Part shown: in pieces, positions 1 through 7,541 of the stretch
How the letters are laid out: each line of letters opens with the position of its first letter
How positions within the stretch are numbered: position 1 is the first letter of the stretch
Source: an uncultured Oscillospiraceae bacterium
GTDB taxonomy: Bacteria > Bacillota > Clostridia > Oscillospirales > Oscillospiraceae
Direction: 5' to 3'
DNA length: 26,800 bases
NCBI GenBank assembly: GCA_910587205.1
Contig: CAJULZ010000025.1
Coordinates: 1 to 26,800, forward strand
Notes under the pieces: generated by a model
Database searches by the model: none
Seen by the model: only the letters and a program-made list of their open reading frames with translations
What the model was told of the DNA's origin: nothing
Translations under genes and position numbers: made by a program

Positions 1-2
1 AC

Positions 3-71
3 AACATGGTCACCGTGGCCGAGGTGGAGAAGCTGGCCGGCGGGGATGGCTCCGGGCGTATCCAGCGCTGA
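3..71 (+). CDS. 3' end of an unidentified protein (partial)
   Basis: An open frame runs from the window edge to a TGA at 69-71 and gives 22 residues ending in GDGSGRIQR. It is rich in small and charged residues, like a flexible C-terminal tail. A strong hairpin terminator follows within 40 bases, which supports this being the true end of a gene. The fragment is too short to identify the family, and no function is proposed. Confidence 0.5.
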   Translation, partial: NMVTVAEVEKLAGGDGSGRIQR

Positions 72-109
72 GCACCCAGCTGTTCTAATTCAGATCAGGA
101 TCGGATCAA

Positions 110-142
110 GCGGGCGGGCCCCACAGGGCCCGCCCGCTTTTT
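110..142 (+). terminator. Rho-independent terminator after the partial gene
   Basis: A perfect 12-bp stem (110-121 with 126-137, GCGGGCGGGCCC paired to its complement) closes a four-base loop and is followed by five T residues at 138-142. It separates the upstream gene from the HAD/permease/two-component unit. Confidence 0.9.
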
Positions 143-183
143 GGCTGTAAGGGGATTTTAACATGGATTTAACCAGTCCTTTC

Positions 184-211
184 TTGACTTTCCCCGAAAG
201 GCAGGTAAAAT
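184..211 (+). promoter_or_regulatory. Sigma-A-type promoter of the HAD-permease-kinase unit
   Basis: TTGACT at 184-189 and TAAAAT at 206-211 are separated by 16 bases. This AT-rich patch lies directly upstream of the HAD gene start at 274 and after the preceding terminator. It predicts a leader of about 55 bases. Confidence 0.6.
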
Positions 212-273
212 AGGGGTATGGACACCGCCCCGCCGGGACGGACGGGGAGAGGAAAGAAAGGAAGTGGCCGCGC

Positions 274-990
274 ATGGGGATTGCCGCTGTGCTGTTTGAC
301 CTGGACGGGACACTGCTGCCCATGGATCAGGACGAGTTTACCAGGGGGTATTTTGGGCTGCTCGCCCAGAAGATGGCCCCCTATGGCTATGACGCCAAGG
401 CGTTGGTGGACGGGATCTGGGCGGGCACCGCCGCCATGGTGAAAAATGACGGCAGCCGCACCAACGAGGAAGTGTTCTGGGATTGCTTTGCCCGGCGGTT
501 CGGGGAGGAAGCCCTGGCCCAACGGCCGGTATTCGATGGGTTCTATGCCAACGAGTTCCAGGGGGCGAAGCGGTTCTGCCCCATCAACCCCCAGGCCGCC
601 CAGGCGGTGCGGGAGATCAAGGGGGCGGGCTGCCGGGTGGCCCTGGCCACCAACCCCATCTTTCCCGCGGTGGGAACCCGCAGCCGGGTGCGCTGGACGG
701 GGCTGGAGCCGGAGGATTTTGAGTTCTGCACGACCTATGAGGACTGCCACTGGTGCAAGCCCAGCCTGGGGTATTACCGGGAGGTGCTGGACCGGCTTGG
801 CCTGACGGCGGGGGAATGCCTGATGGTGGGCAACGATGTGGGCGAGGACATGGTGGCCCGGGAGCTGGGCATGGAGGTGTTCCTGCTCGCCGACTGCCTC
901 ATCGACCGGGAGGGGAAGGGCGTGGACGCCTATCCCCACGGGGGGTTCCCGGAGCTGATGGCGTTCTGGGCGGACCGCCGCCGGGCCTGA
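274..990 (+). CDS. HAD-superfamily hydrolase
   Basis: This 238-residue protein is a haloacid-dehalogenase-type phosphatase, probably cytosolic and acting on a small phosphorylated metabolite that cannot be named from sequence. All four HAD motifs are present. Motif I is FDLDGT, with the nucleophile Asp9 and general acid Asp11. Motif II is the Thr of ATNP near 126, motif III is Lys162 in CKPS, and motif IV is GNDVGED with acidic residues near 188-192. The insert between motifs I and II is long enough for a helical cap (subclass I). The ATG at 274 follows a purine-rich GGAAG ribosome binding site. The permease gene starts 32 bases after the stop, so the two are probably cotranscribed. The family is secure; the substrate is unknown. 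Confidence 0.9.
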   Translation: MGIAAVLFDLDGTLLPMDQDEFTRGYFGLLAQKMAPYGYDAKALVDGIWAGTAAMVKNDGSRTNEEVFWDCFARRFGEEALAQRPVFDGFYANEFQGAKRFCPINPQAAQAVREIKGAGCRVALATNPIFPAVGTRSRVRWTGLEPEDFEFCTTYEDCHWCKPSLGYYREVLDRLGLTAGECLMVGNDVGEDMVARELGMEVFLLADCLIDREGKGVDAYPHGGFPELMAFWADRRRA

Positions 991-1022
991 CGGCCCGGCC
1001 TATGCAGGAAAGGACGGTGGGT

Positions 1023-2255
1023 ATGAACAAGGACGCGCTGAAAAAGATTTTTATTCAGTCATTGTCTGGCTTCCTGTCTCTGGCGCTGGCCGTTGTGCTG
1101 TTTTTTGCCATATTAAAGCTGAACGAGCTGCGGGGGGCCCTGCGCTGGCTGATCGACGTGCTCACCCCGTTTGTATATGGTGGGGTTATGGCCTATCTGC
1201 TCAAGACGCCCTGCGGCTTTCTGGAGCGGTGCTTCCAGGCGGCGCTGCCGGAAAAATATAAGAAATGGGCCAATGTGCTCAGCGTGGTGTCGGTGCTGCT
1301 GATCAGCGTGCTGGTGATCTACCTGCTGCTGAGCATGGTGCTGCCGGAGATTGCCAGGAGCGTAGTAGCCCTGGCGGTGGCGGTCCCCCCGAAACTGGAC
1401 GAGCTGACCCAATGGGTGATCCGGCACCTGGAGGGGAACGCGGAGCTGCAAAGCTATGTCAATGAGACGTTCCAGAGCTTTGAGGCGTGGCTGACCAACT
1501 GGGCGTCCACCGACCTGCTGCCCACGGTGCAGGGGATGATGGACGGTGTGCTCACCACGGTAAATTCGGTGGTGAGCACGGTGGGTTCGGTGCTCACCGT
1601 GGTGAAAAACATTGTGCTGGGCGTCATCATCTGCGTCTACGCGCTGCTGGGGCGCAAGCGCTTTGCCAGGCACGGGAAGGCGCTGGTGTATGCGGCGTTC
1701 AAGCCGGAGCGGGCGGACAAGGTGCTCAAAGAGATTGCCTACATCGACACCACGTTTGTGGGCTTCTTTGGGGGGAAGATCCTGGACAGCGCCATTGTGG
1801 GATTGATCTGCTACGTGTTCTGCGCCGTTATGACGGCGGTGGCCGGATTCCAGAACGCGGTGCTCATCAGCGTCATCATCGGCGTGACCAATGTGATCCC
1901 CTACTTCGGGCCATTCATCGGGGCGGTCCCGGCGGCGCTGCTGATCCTGATTTCCAGTCCCCGAAACTGCCTGATTTTCCTGGTGTTCATCGTCATCCTC
2001 CAGCAGTTTGACGGCAACGTGCTGGGGCCAAAGCTGCTGGCGGGGAGCGTGGGGCTCACCGGGTTCTGGGTGCTGTTCGCCATCACCCTGTTTGAGGGGA
2101 TGTTCGGCTTTGTAGGCATTCTGGTGGGGGTGCCGGTGTTCGCGGTGATCTACGACCTGGCCAGGCGGTGGACCGTCGCCGGACTGCGGCGGCATGGGAA
2201 GCTGGATGTCCTGCAAGGGGACGCAGGCCCGGACGGAAAGGGGGGCGCGCCATGA
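1023..2255 (+). CDS. AI-2E family transporter (PF01594-type permease)
   Basis: This 410-residue polytopic membrane protein has hydrophobic segments near residues 12-32, 45-62, 83-108, 195-210, 255-275, 278-312, 315-328 and 345-378. The family hallmarks are NVIPYFGPFIG at 290-300 and QQFDGNVLGPKLLAGSVGL at 327-345. Members include the E. coli autoinducer-2 exporter TqsA, but many export other solutes, including Na+ in some relatives, so the substrate is open. The frame is open upstream to 753, but that part overlaps the HAD gene. The ATG at 1023 follows AGGAAAGGA and gives a normal family length; an ATG at 1002 is a less likely start. The stop overlaps the next gene's start as ATGA, which implies translational coupling to the response regulator. 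Confidence 0.9.
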   Translation: MNKDALKKIFIQSLSGFLSLALAVVLFFAILKLNELRGALRWLIDVLTPFVYGGVMAYLLKTPCGFLERCFQAALPEKYKKWANVLSVVSVLLISVLVIYLLLSMVLPEIARSVVALAVAVPPKLDELTQWVIRHLEGNAELQSYVNETFQSFEAWLTNWASTDLLPTVQGMMDGVLTTVNSVVSTVGSVLTVVKNIVLGVIICVYALLGRKRFARHGKALVYAAFKPERADKVLKEIAYIDTTFVGFFGGKILDSAIVGLICYVFCAVMTAVAGFQNAVLISVIIGVTNVIPYFGPFIGAVPAALLILISSPRNCLIFLVFIVILQQFDGNVLGPKLLAGSVGLTGFWVLFAITLFEGMFGFVGILVGVPVFAVIYDLARRWTVAGLRRHGKLDVLQGDAGPDGKGGAP

Positions 2256-2962
2256 TCCGCATCGCCGTGGCGGAGGACGATCCCCAGTGCTTTGCGCAGA
2301 TGGAGCAGTACATCGGGCAGTATGGCCGGGAGAGCGGCCGGGCCTTCCACATCACCCGCTTTGAAAACGGGGAGGATTTGGTGGAGCAGTACCGGCCGGA
2401 CTTTGACCTGATCCTGATGGATGTGGAAATGCCTTTTATGGACGGGATGACCGCGGCGGGCTATGTGCGCCGGATGGACCCGGAAGTGGTCATCGTCTTT
2501 GTCACCAACCTGGCCCAGTACGCCATCCAGGGCTATTCGGTGAACGCCTTGGACTACATCCTCAAGCCCATCAGTTATTTTTCATTTTCCCAGCGGCTGG
2601 GCCGGGCGCTGGGCTACGTGCGCCGCCGGGAGGCGGATTACATCACGGTGCCGGTGAAAGGCGGGGTGGTGAAGCTGGAAGTGGACGGCATCTACTACGC
2701 CGAGCGGCTGGGGCGGCATCTTATGGTCCACACCCGCACGGGGGCGCACAGCTCCACGGCCACCCTCCAGCAGCTGGAGGAGGGGCTGGCGGGGCGGGGG
2801 TTTGCCCGCTGCAACAAGGGCTACCTGGTGAACCTGGAGCACGTGGACGCCGTCCGGGACGGCTGCGCCGTCGTCCACGGGGACCGGCTGCTCATCAGCC
2901 GGGGCCGCAGGGGGGCGTTTTTGGAGGCGCTGGCGGACTGCGTGGGGGGTATAAAACCGTGA
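2252..2962 (+). CDS. LytTR-family response regulator (AgrA/LytR-like)
   Basis: This 236-residue regulator has an N-terminal receiver domain at about 1-120 and a C-terminal LytTR DNA-binding domain at about 132-232. The receiver shows the acidic pair Asp9-Asp10, the phosphoacceptor Asp57 in LILMDVEMP, the Thr of VFVTN near 87 and the Lys of YILKP near 108. The LytTR part shows the typical YAERLGRHLMVHT and CNKGYLVNLEHV patterns. The ATG at 2252 overlaps the permease stop by four bases, and the GTG of the kinase overlaps this gene's stop by four bases. It is expected to be phosphorylated by the adjacent kinase and to bind direct-repeat promoters. The target genes are unknown, and the permease in the same operon is an obvious candidate. 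Confidence 0.93.
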   Translation: MIRIAVAEDDPQCFAQMEQYIGQYGRESGRAFHITRFENGEDLVEQYRPDFDLILMDVEMPFMDGMTAAGYVRRMDPEVVIVFVTNLAQYAIQGYSVNALDYILKPISYFSFSQRLGRALGYVRRREADYITVPVKGGVVKLEVDGIYYAERLGRHLMVHTRTGAHSSTATLQQLEEGLAGRGFARCNKGYLVNLEHVDAVRDGCAVVHGDRLLISRGRRGAFLEALADCVGGIKP

Positions 2963-4290
2963 GCGGGGTCTACCAATCCGACATTCCCCGGCTGTTCACT
3001 GCCCTGGCGGAGTGGTGTGCTTGCGTAGGGATTGTGGCGGGGAAGTACCCCCGGCGGTTTGGGAGGGTGCGGCTGTGGCAGGCGCTGGGGGCGGGGCTGG
3101 TTGTCCAGTGCCTGTTCCTGACGGCCACGGACGGCCTTCGGATGGTGTTCTGGCTGCCCTGCATGGTGGCGGCGGTGGGGCTGATGTTCCTGCTCATCGC
3201 CGTGTGCTGCGACCTGCCGCTGGCCAGCGCGGCCTACTGCGCGGTGCGGGCGTTCCTGCTGGCGGAGTTTGCCGCCTCGTTGGAATGGCAGCTCTATTCC
3301 TATGCCCTGTACCTGCTGGGCTGGGGGCCGGGGGAGGGGCGGCGGACGGCGCTGGCCCTTGCCATGCTGGCGGGGGTGTATGCCTTGGTGTTCGGCGCGA
3401 TGTACCGCCTGGAAAACCACCGGGCCGACCCCTTGACTGCCCTGGCCTTCCAGCCCAAGGAGCTGGCCAGCCCGGTGTGCATGGCCCTGGCCTGTTTTCT
3501 CATGAGCAACCTTAGCTTTGTCTACAGCGACCTGCCCTTCACCAGCTCCATCCTCACCGAGATCTACAACATCCGCACCCTGGTGGACCTGGCGGGGGTA
3601 GCGATGCTGTACGCTTACCATGTCCAGCGGTGTGAGCTGTATATGCAGCGGGAGCTGGACGCCATCCAGAATATCCTGGAAAACCAGTACGCCCAATACC
3701 GCCAGTCCCGGGAGAGCATCGAGGTGATCAACCATAAGTACCACGACCTGAAGCACCAGATCGCCGTACTGCGGGCGGAGCCGGACGCGGACAGGCGGGC
3801 TGCGTACCTGGATGGGATGGAGGAGGAGATCCGGGACTATGAGGCCCAGAACAAGACAGGCAATTCCGTGCTGGACACGGTGCTTACGGGAAAGAGCCTG
3901 TATTGCGCCCGCCATGGGGTGGAGCTGACGTGCGTGGCGGACGGGGCGCAGCTGGAATTCCTGGACGTGATGGACATCTGCACCATCTTCGGCAACGTGC
4001 TGGACAACGCCATAGAATGCGAGCTGCGTATCCCGGATCAGGGGAAGCGTCTGATCCATCTGGCGGTGTTCGGCAAGCGGGAGTTCCTGGTCATCCAGTG
4101 CGAGAACTACTGCCGGGAGGAGCTGAAATTCCGGAACGGCCTGCCCGTCAGCACCAAGGCGGACGGCGCCTATCACGGCTACGGCATTAAATCCGTCCGG
4201 CAGGCGGCGGAGAAATATGGCGGCACGGTGACGATCCGTCACCAGGAGGAGTGGTTCCGGATTATCGTGATGATTCCCCGGCAGGAATAG
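2959..4290 (+). CDS. GHKL sensor histidine kinase (AgrC/ComD-like)
   Basis: This 443-residue kinase has an N-terminal membrane sensor region of about six spans (residues 12-220), a short coiled-coil linker (about 222-258) and a C-terminal GHKL ATPase domain. The phosphoacceptor is His262 in the YHDLKHQ motif. The N box is FGNVLDNAIE at 344-353 and the G box is GYGIKS at 407-412. This layout matches HPK10-type kinases that sense peptides or small molecules within the membrane. The GTG start at 2959 overlaps the regulator's stop, so kinase and regulator should be made in step. No AgrB or AgrD gene lies nearby; the cotranslated gene is an AI-2E-family permease instead. Family assignment is firm and the ligand is unknown. 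Confidence 0.92.
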   Translation: MSGVYQSDIPRLFTALAEWCACVGIVAGKYPRRFGRVRLWQALGAGLVVQCLFLTATDGLRMVFWLPCMVAAVGLMFLLIAVCCDLPLASAAYCAVRAFLLAEFAASLEWQLYSYALYLLGWGPGEGRRTALALAMLAGVYALVFGAMYRLENHRADPLTALAFQPKELASPVCMALACFLMSNLSFVYSDLPFTSSILTEIYNIRTLVDLAGVAMLYAYHVQRCELYMQRELDAIQNILENQYAQYRQSRESIEVINHKYHDLKHQIAVLRAEPDADRRAAYLDGMEEEIRDYEAQNKTGNSVLDTVLTGKSLYCARHGVELTCVADGAQLEFLDVMDICTIFGNVLDNAIECELRIPDQGKRLIHLAVFGKREFLVIQCENYCREELKFRNGLPVSTKADGAYHGYGIKSVRQAAEKYGGTVTIRHQEEWFRIIVMIPRQE

Positions 4291-4299
4291 GGAGCAGGG

Positions 4300-4339
4300 C
4301 CCGCGTTGTTGAATTCCACAACAACGCGGGGCTTTTTTT
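4300..4339 (+). terminator. Terminator after the sensor kinase
   Basis: A perfect 12-bp stem (4300-4311 with 4319-4330) has a seven-base loop and is followed by GC and seven T residues at 4333-4339. It ends the HAD-permease-regulator-kinase unit. Confidence 0.92.
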
Positions 4340-4381
4340 GTGTGGTATGCACAGCAATAACTGCAATTCAGCCGGGAAAAC

Positions 4382-4394
4382 GCGCAGTTTGCGC
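4382..4394 (+). promoter_or_regulatory. Small inverted repeat upstream of the GH3 promoter
   Basis: GCGCA and TGCGC flank a three-base spacer inside an A-flanked patch, about 30 bases upstream of the proposed -10 element. It could be an activator or repressor site for the glycosidase unit. The arms are short, so this is tentative. Confidence 0.3.
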
Positions 4395-4420
4395 AAAAAG
4401 CCGCACAGCGGAGTGAATTG

Positions 4421-4429
4421 TGCTATGCT
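4421..4429 (+). promoter_or_regulatory. Extended -10 promoter element of the GH3-gtrA unit
   Basis: TG-C-TATGCT forms an extended -10 element 63 bases before the GH3 start. No good -35 hexamer is seen at the proper distance, which would fit a promoter that depends on an activator. Confidence 0.4.
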
Positions 4430-4491
4430 GTAACCACGTAATATAAGGCCCGGCCGCGGCCGGGACAGACCACTGAAAGGGGTATTCCGTA

Positions 4492-6909
4492 ATGAAGCAT
4501 CAGGACTTGATCGCCCAGATGACATTAGAGGAAAAATGCTATCTCCTGTCGGGCAAGGACTTCTGGCAGACCCGGAGCGTGGAGCGGCTGGGTATTCCCA
4601 ACATGACCCTGTCCGACGGACCCCATGGCATCCGCAAGCAGGCCGGGGAGGGGGATCAGCTGGGGCTGAACCCCTCCCTGCCCGCCACCTGCTTCCCCAC
4701 CGCCGCCGCCATCGCCAACTCTTGGGACCCGGCGCTGGGGGAGGAGATCGGCGAACACCTGGGGGCGGAGGCCGCCTCCCAGGGGGTGTGCGTGGTGCTG
4801 GGGCCGGGGCTGAACGTGAAGCGTTCTCCCCTGTGCGGGCGCAACTTTGAGTACTTCTCCGAGGACCCCTATCTGTCGGGCAAGATGGCGGCCAGCTATA
4901 TCCGGGGCATTCAGAAGAACGGCGTGTCCGCCTGTCCTAAGCACTTCGCGGCCAACTCCCAGGAGCTGCGGCGGATGGCCTCCGATTCTGTCATGGATGA
5001 GCGCACCCTGCGGGAGATCTACCTCACTGGCTTCGAGATCGCGGTGAAGGAGGGCAAGGCCAAGTCCATCATGTCGTCCTATAACCGGATCAATGGGGTG
5101 TATGCCAACGAGAACCCCCACCTCTTGCAGGAAATCCTCCGGGACACCTGGGGCTTCGACGGGTTCGTGGTGTCCGACTGGGGCGGCTCCAACGACCATG
5201 TGGAGGGTGTCCGGGCGGGCTCCCATCTGGAGATGCCCACCACTGGCGGGGACTCCGACCTGGAGCTGGTGGACGCGGTACGGTCGGGCAGGCTGGAGGA
5301 ATCGGTGCTGGACCGGCGGGTGGATGAGCTGCTGGACGTGATTTTGTCCACCACTAAGGCGGTAAAGCCCCTGGAGGGCAAGCCCTTCGACGTGGAGAAG
5401 CACCACGCCATGGCGGCCCGGGCCAGCGAGCAGTCCATTGTACTTTTGAAGAATGAAAGCAACATTCTGCCTTTGAAGCGGGGGACCAAGGTGGCTGTCA
5501 TCGGTGAGTTTGCCCAGAAGGCCCGGTATCAGGGCGCGGGCTCCTCCGTGGTGAACCCCACTAGGCTTGATCACGCCATGGACGTGATCAAGAACTTTGA
5601 TCTGGATGTGGCGGGCTTCGAGCCGGGCTATCCCCGCTCCGGCAAGGGCGACCCGGCTATGCAGGCCAAGGCCGTGGAGCTGGCGAAAACGGCGGACATC
5701 GTCCTGCTGTACATTGGCCTGGACGAGATCAGCGAGTCCGAGGGCCTGGACCGCTCCCATATGCGCCTGCCCCAGAGCCAGGCGGATTTGATTGAGGCCG
5801 TGGCGGCGGCCAACCCCAATGTGGTGGCGGTTATGTCGGCGGGCTCCGCGGTGGAGATGCCCTGGCTGGACAAGTGCAAGGCGCTGGTGCACGGCTATCT
5901 GTGCGGTCAGGCGGGGGCGGCCTCCGTACTGAAGGTGATCATGGGCCAGGTGAACCCCTCCGGCAGGCTGGCGGAGAGCTACCCCGTCCGTTACGAGGAC
6001 GTATCCTCGGCGCCCTATTTCCCCGCCAAGGAGCGCAATGCCGAGTACCGGGAGGGCCTGTTTGTAGGCTACCGCTATTTTGAGACGGCCAACGTCCCCG
6101 TCCGGTTCCCCTTTGGCTTTGGCCTGAGCTACACCACCTTCGAGTATTCCGGCCTCACCGTTACGGATAAAGAGGCCACGTTTACGCTGAAAAATACCGG
6201 GAGCATGGACGGGGCCGAAGTAGCCCAGCTCTACGTGTCCAAACCGGACGGCGATGTGTTCCGCCCGGTGAAGGAGCTCAAGGGGTTCGCCAAGGTGTTC
6301 CTCAAGGCGGGGGAGAGCAAGACCGTCTCCATCCCCCTGGATGACAAGGCGTTCCGCTACTTCAACGTGGACACCAACCGGTTTGAAACGGAGGGCGGCG
6401 AGTGGACGGTGATGGTGGGCGCGTCCTGCGCCGACATCAAGCTGTCCGGCACGGTGGCCGTCCAGGGCACCGGGGCCAGGTCCCCCTACGATAAGCAGAG
6501 ATTCGCCAAGTATTTTTCCGGCGGCATCAAGAACGTCTCCGACGGGGAGTTTGAGGCCCTGCTGGGCCGCCCCATCCCCGACGGCCACTGGAGCGGGATG
6601 CTGGGAATGAACGACGCGCTGTGCCAGATGTACTACGCCAAGGGCGCCGTGGGCCGCCTGGCGTATAAGATCCTCACCCGCCTCATCAACAAGAGCATCG
6701 AGAAGGGCCAGCCCAACCTGAACCTGCTGTTCAACTATAATATGCCCTTCCGGGCCATTGCCAAGATGACCGGCGGCATCTGCACCATGGAGATGGCCCA
6801 GGGCATCCTGACCATCGTCAACGGCCATTTCTTCAAGGGCCTGGGGGCCGTCATCGGCGGGTTCTTCCGCTCCGGCAAGAAGCGCAAGGCCGCCAACGCT
6901 ATGAAATAA
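4492..6909 (+). CDS. Glycoside hydrolase family 3 beta-glycosidase
   Basis: This 805-residue retaining beta-glycosidase has no signal peptide and so probably acts in the cytosol on imported oligosaccharides. The N-terminal barrel (about 1-290) carries the conserved Lys-His pair of CPKHFA (150-151) and the nucleophile Asp229 in FVVSDWGG. The second alpha/beta domain (about 312-500) carries the SEGLDR motif, with likely acid/base Glu417. A fibronectin-III-like domain follows FGFGLSYTTFEYS (541-553) to about residue 655. The last 150 residues form an extension seen in clostridial relatives. It ends in a hydrophobic, glycine-rich stretch followed by RSGKKRK, which might touch the membrane. The ATG follows GAAAGGGG. 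The gtrA-like gene starts 13 bases after the stop. Beta-glucosidase is the default call; xylosidase or another specificity cannot be excluded. Confidence 0.93.
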   Translation: MKHQDLIAQMTLEEKCYLLSGKDFWQTRSVERLGIPNMTLSDGPHGIRKQAGEGDQLGLNPSLPATCFPTAAAIANSWDPALGEEIGEHLGAEAASQGVCVVLGPGLNVKRSPLCGRNFEYFSEDPYLSGKMAASYIRGIQKNGVSACPKHFAANSQELRRMASDSVMDERTLREIYLTGFEIAVKEGKAKSIMSSYNRINGVYANENPHLLQEILRDTWGFDGFVVSDWGGSNDHVEGVRAGSHLEMPTTGGDSDLELVDAVRSGRLEESVLDRRVDELLDVILSTTKAVKPLEGKPFDVEKHHAMAARASEQSIVLLKNESNILPLKRGTKVAVIGEFAQKARYQGAGSSVVNPTRLDHAMDVIKNFDLDVAGFEPGYPRSGKGDPAMQAKAVELAKTADIVLLYIGLDEISESEGLDRSHMRLPQSQADLIEAVAAANPNVVAVMSAGSAVEMPWLDKCKALVHGYLCGQAGAASVLKVIMGQVNPSGRLAESYPVRYEDVSSAPYFPAKERNAEYREGLFVGYRYFETANVPVRFPFGFGLSYTTFEYSGLTVTDKEATFTLKNTGSMDGAEVAQLYVSKPDGDVFRPVKELKGFAKVFLKAGESKTVSIPLDDKAFRYFNVDTNRFETEGGEWTVMVGASCADIKLSGTVAVQGTGARSPYDKQRFAKYFSGGIKNVSDGEFEALLGRPIPDGHWSGMLGMNDALCQMYYAKGAVGRLAYKILTRLINKSIEKGQPNLNLLFNYNMPFRAIAKMTGGICTMEMAQGILTIVNGHFFKGLGAVIGGFFRSGKKRKAANAMK

Positions 6910-6922
6910 GGGGGAAAATTAG

Positions 6923-7423
6923 ATGGGAGCAATTAAAAAATGGATCGACGGACATCCCACCCTGTGGGAATTCATCAAGTTCAACATCCTGTCCAACGTG
7001 GCGACCGTTACAAACTTTGTGGTGATGTGGGTCTGCACCGGGTTTATCTTTAAGTCGTTCAGCGGCCAGCCCTTCCAGTTCTTCATCTTTAATTACACCA
7101 CGCCGGAGAGCCTGATGCTGTGCGGCTTCCTCAGTTTCCTGGTGGCCACCGCCGCGGCGCAGACGGTGAACTTCTTTGTGCAGAAAAACTGGGTGTTTAA
7201 ATCCAACGCCCAGTTTGCCAAAGCCGTGCCCAAGTATATTGTGCTGGCGGTTGTGCTGGTGATCCTGTCCGCCGCCCTGCCCGCATACAGCCAGGCGCTG
7301 TTCATCAACATCGGCATACCCGCCGGCATAGCCCCCACCCTGGCAAACATCGTGAATATTTTGATGCAGGTGGTCATCAGCTATCCCACCATGAAGTTCT
7401 GGGTCATGCCGGATCAAAAGTGA
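6923..7423 (+). CDS. GtrA-family membrane protein
   Basis: This 166-residue protein has four hydrophobic segments (about residues 20-43, 64-82, 105-122 and 130-153). It carries the GtrA/DPMS-type signature, in which the second span is followed by an aromatic and Asn-rich segment and then QKNWVFKS. GtrA proteins are proposed to help move polyprenyl-linked sugars across the membrane, or to act with membrane glycosyltransferases in wall or teichoic acid decoration. The start at 6923 follows AAGGGGG, 13 bases after the GH3 stop, so the pair is almost surely one transcript. Pairing a cytosolic glycosidase with a sugar-lipid flippase-like protein is suggestive, but no pathway is proven. Confidence 0.85.
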   Translation: MGAIKKWIDGHPTLWEFIKFNILSNVATVTNFVVMWVCTGFIFKSFSGQPFQFFIFNYTTPESLMLCGFLSFLVATAAAQTVNFFVQKNWVFKSNAQFAKAVPKYIVLAVVLVILSAALPAYSQALFINIGIPAGIAPTLANIVNILMQVVISYPTMKFWVMPDQK

Positions 7424-7477
7424 TCCTGCAAACGGGACGCCCTGAGGACAGGAGGGGTGAATCCTGCCCGAACGGAG

Positions 7478-7515
7478 AAAAACTCCCCTGGCGCGGCCGC
7501 GCCAGGGGAGTTTTT
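7478..7515. terminator. Bidirectional terminator between gtrA-like gene and ftsH
   Basis: A perfect 13-bp stem (7483-7495 with 7498-7510) is flanked by five A on the left and five T on the right, so it works for both the + strand gtrA-like gene and the - strand ftsH. The two genes converge on it. Confidence 0.93.
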
Positions 7516-7541
7516 GTGTGTCCTCGTCTGCCGGGCCCGCG

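Noticed and set aside
753..1022. A 90-residue N-terminal extension of the AI-2E-family permease
   Set aside because: It overlaps the HAD gene in another frame, has no family match, and a good start with a ribosome site lies at 1023.
4300..4480. A riboswitch or attenuator in the GH3 leader
   Set aside because: The only stable hairpin is the upstream terminator, which lies before the predicted -10; no riboswitch core was recognised.
4525..6828. A 767-codon - strand open frame opposite the GH3 gene
   Set aside because: Low-complexity, His/Gly/Val-rich translation with no ribosome site; the + strand GH3 gene explains the region.
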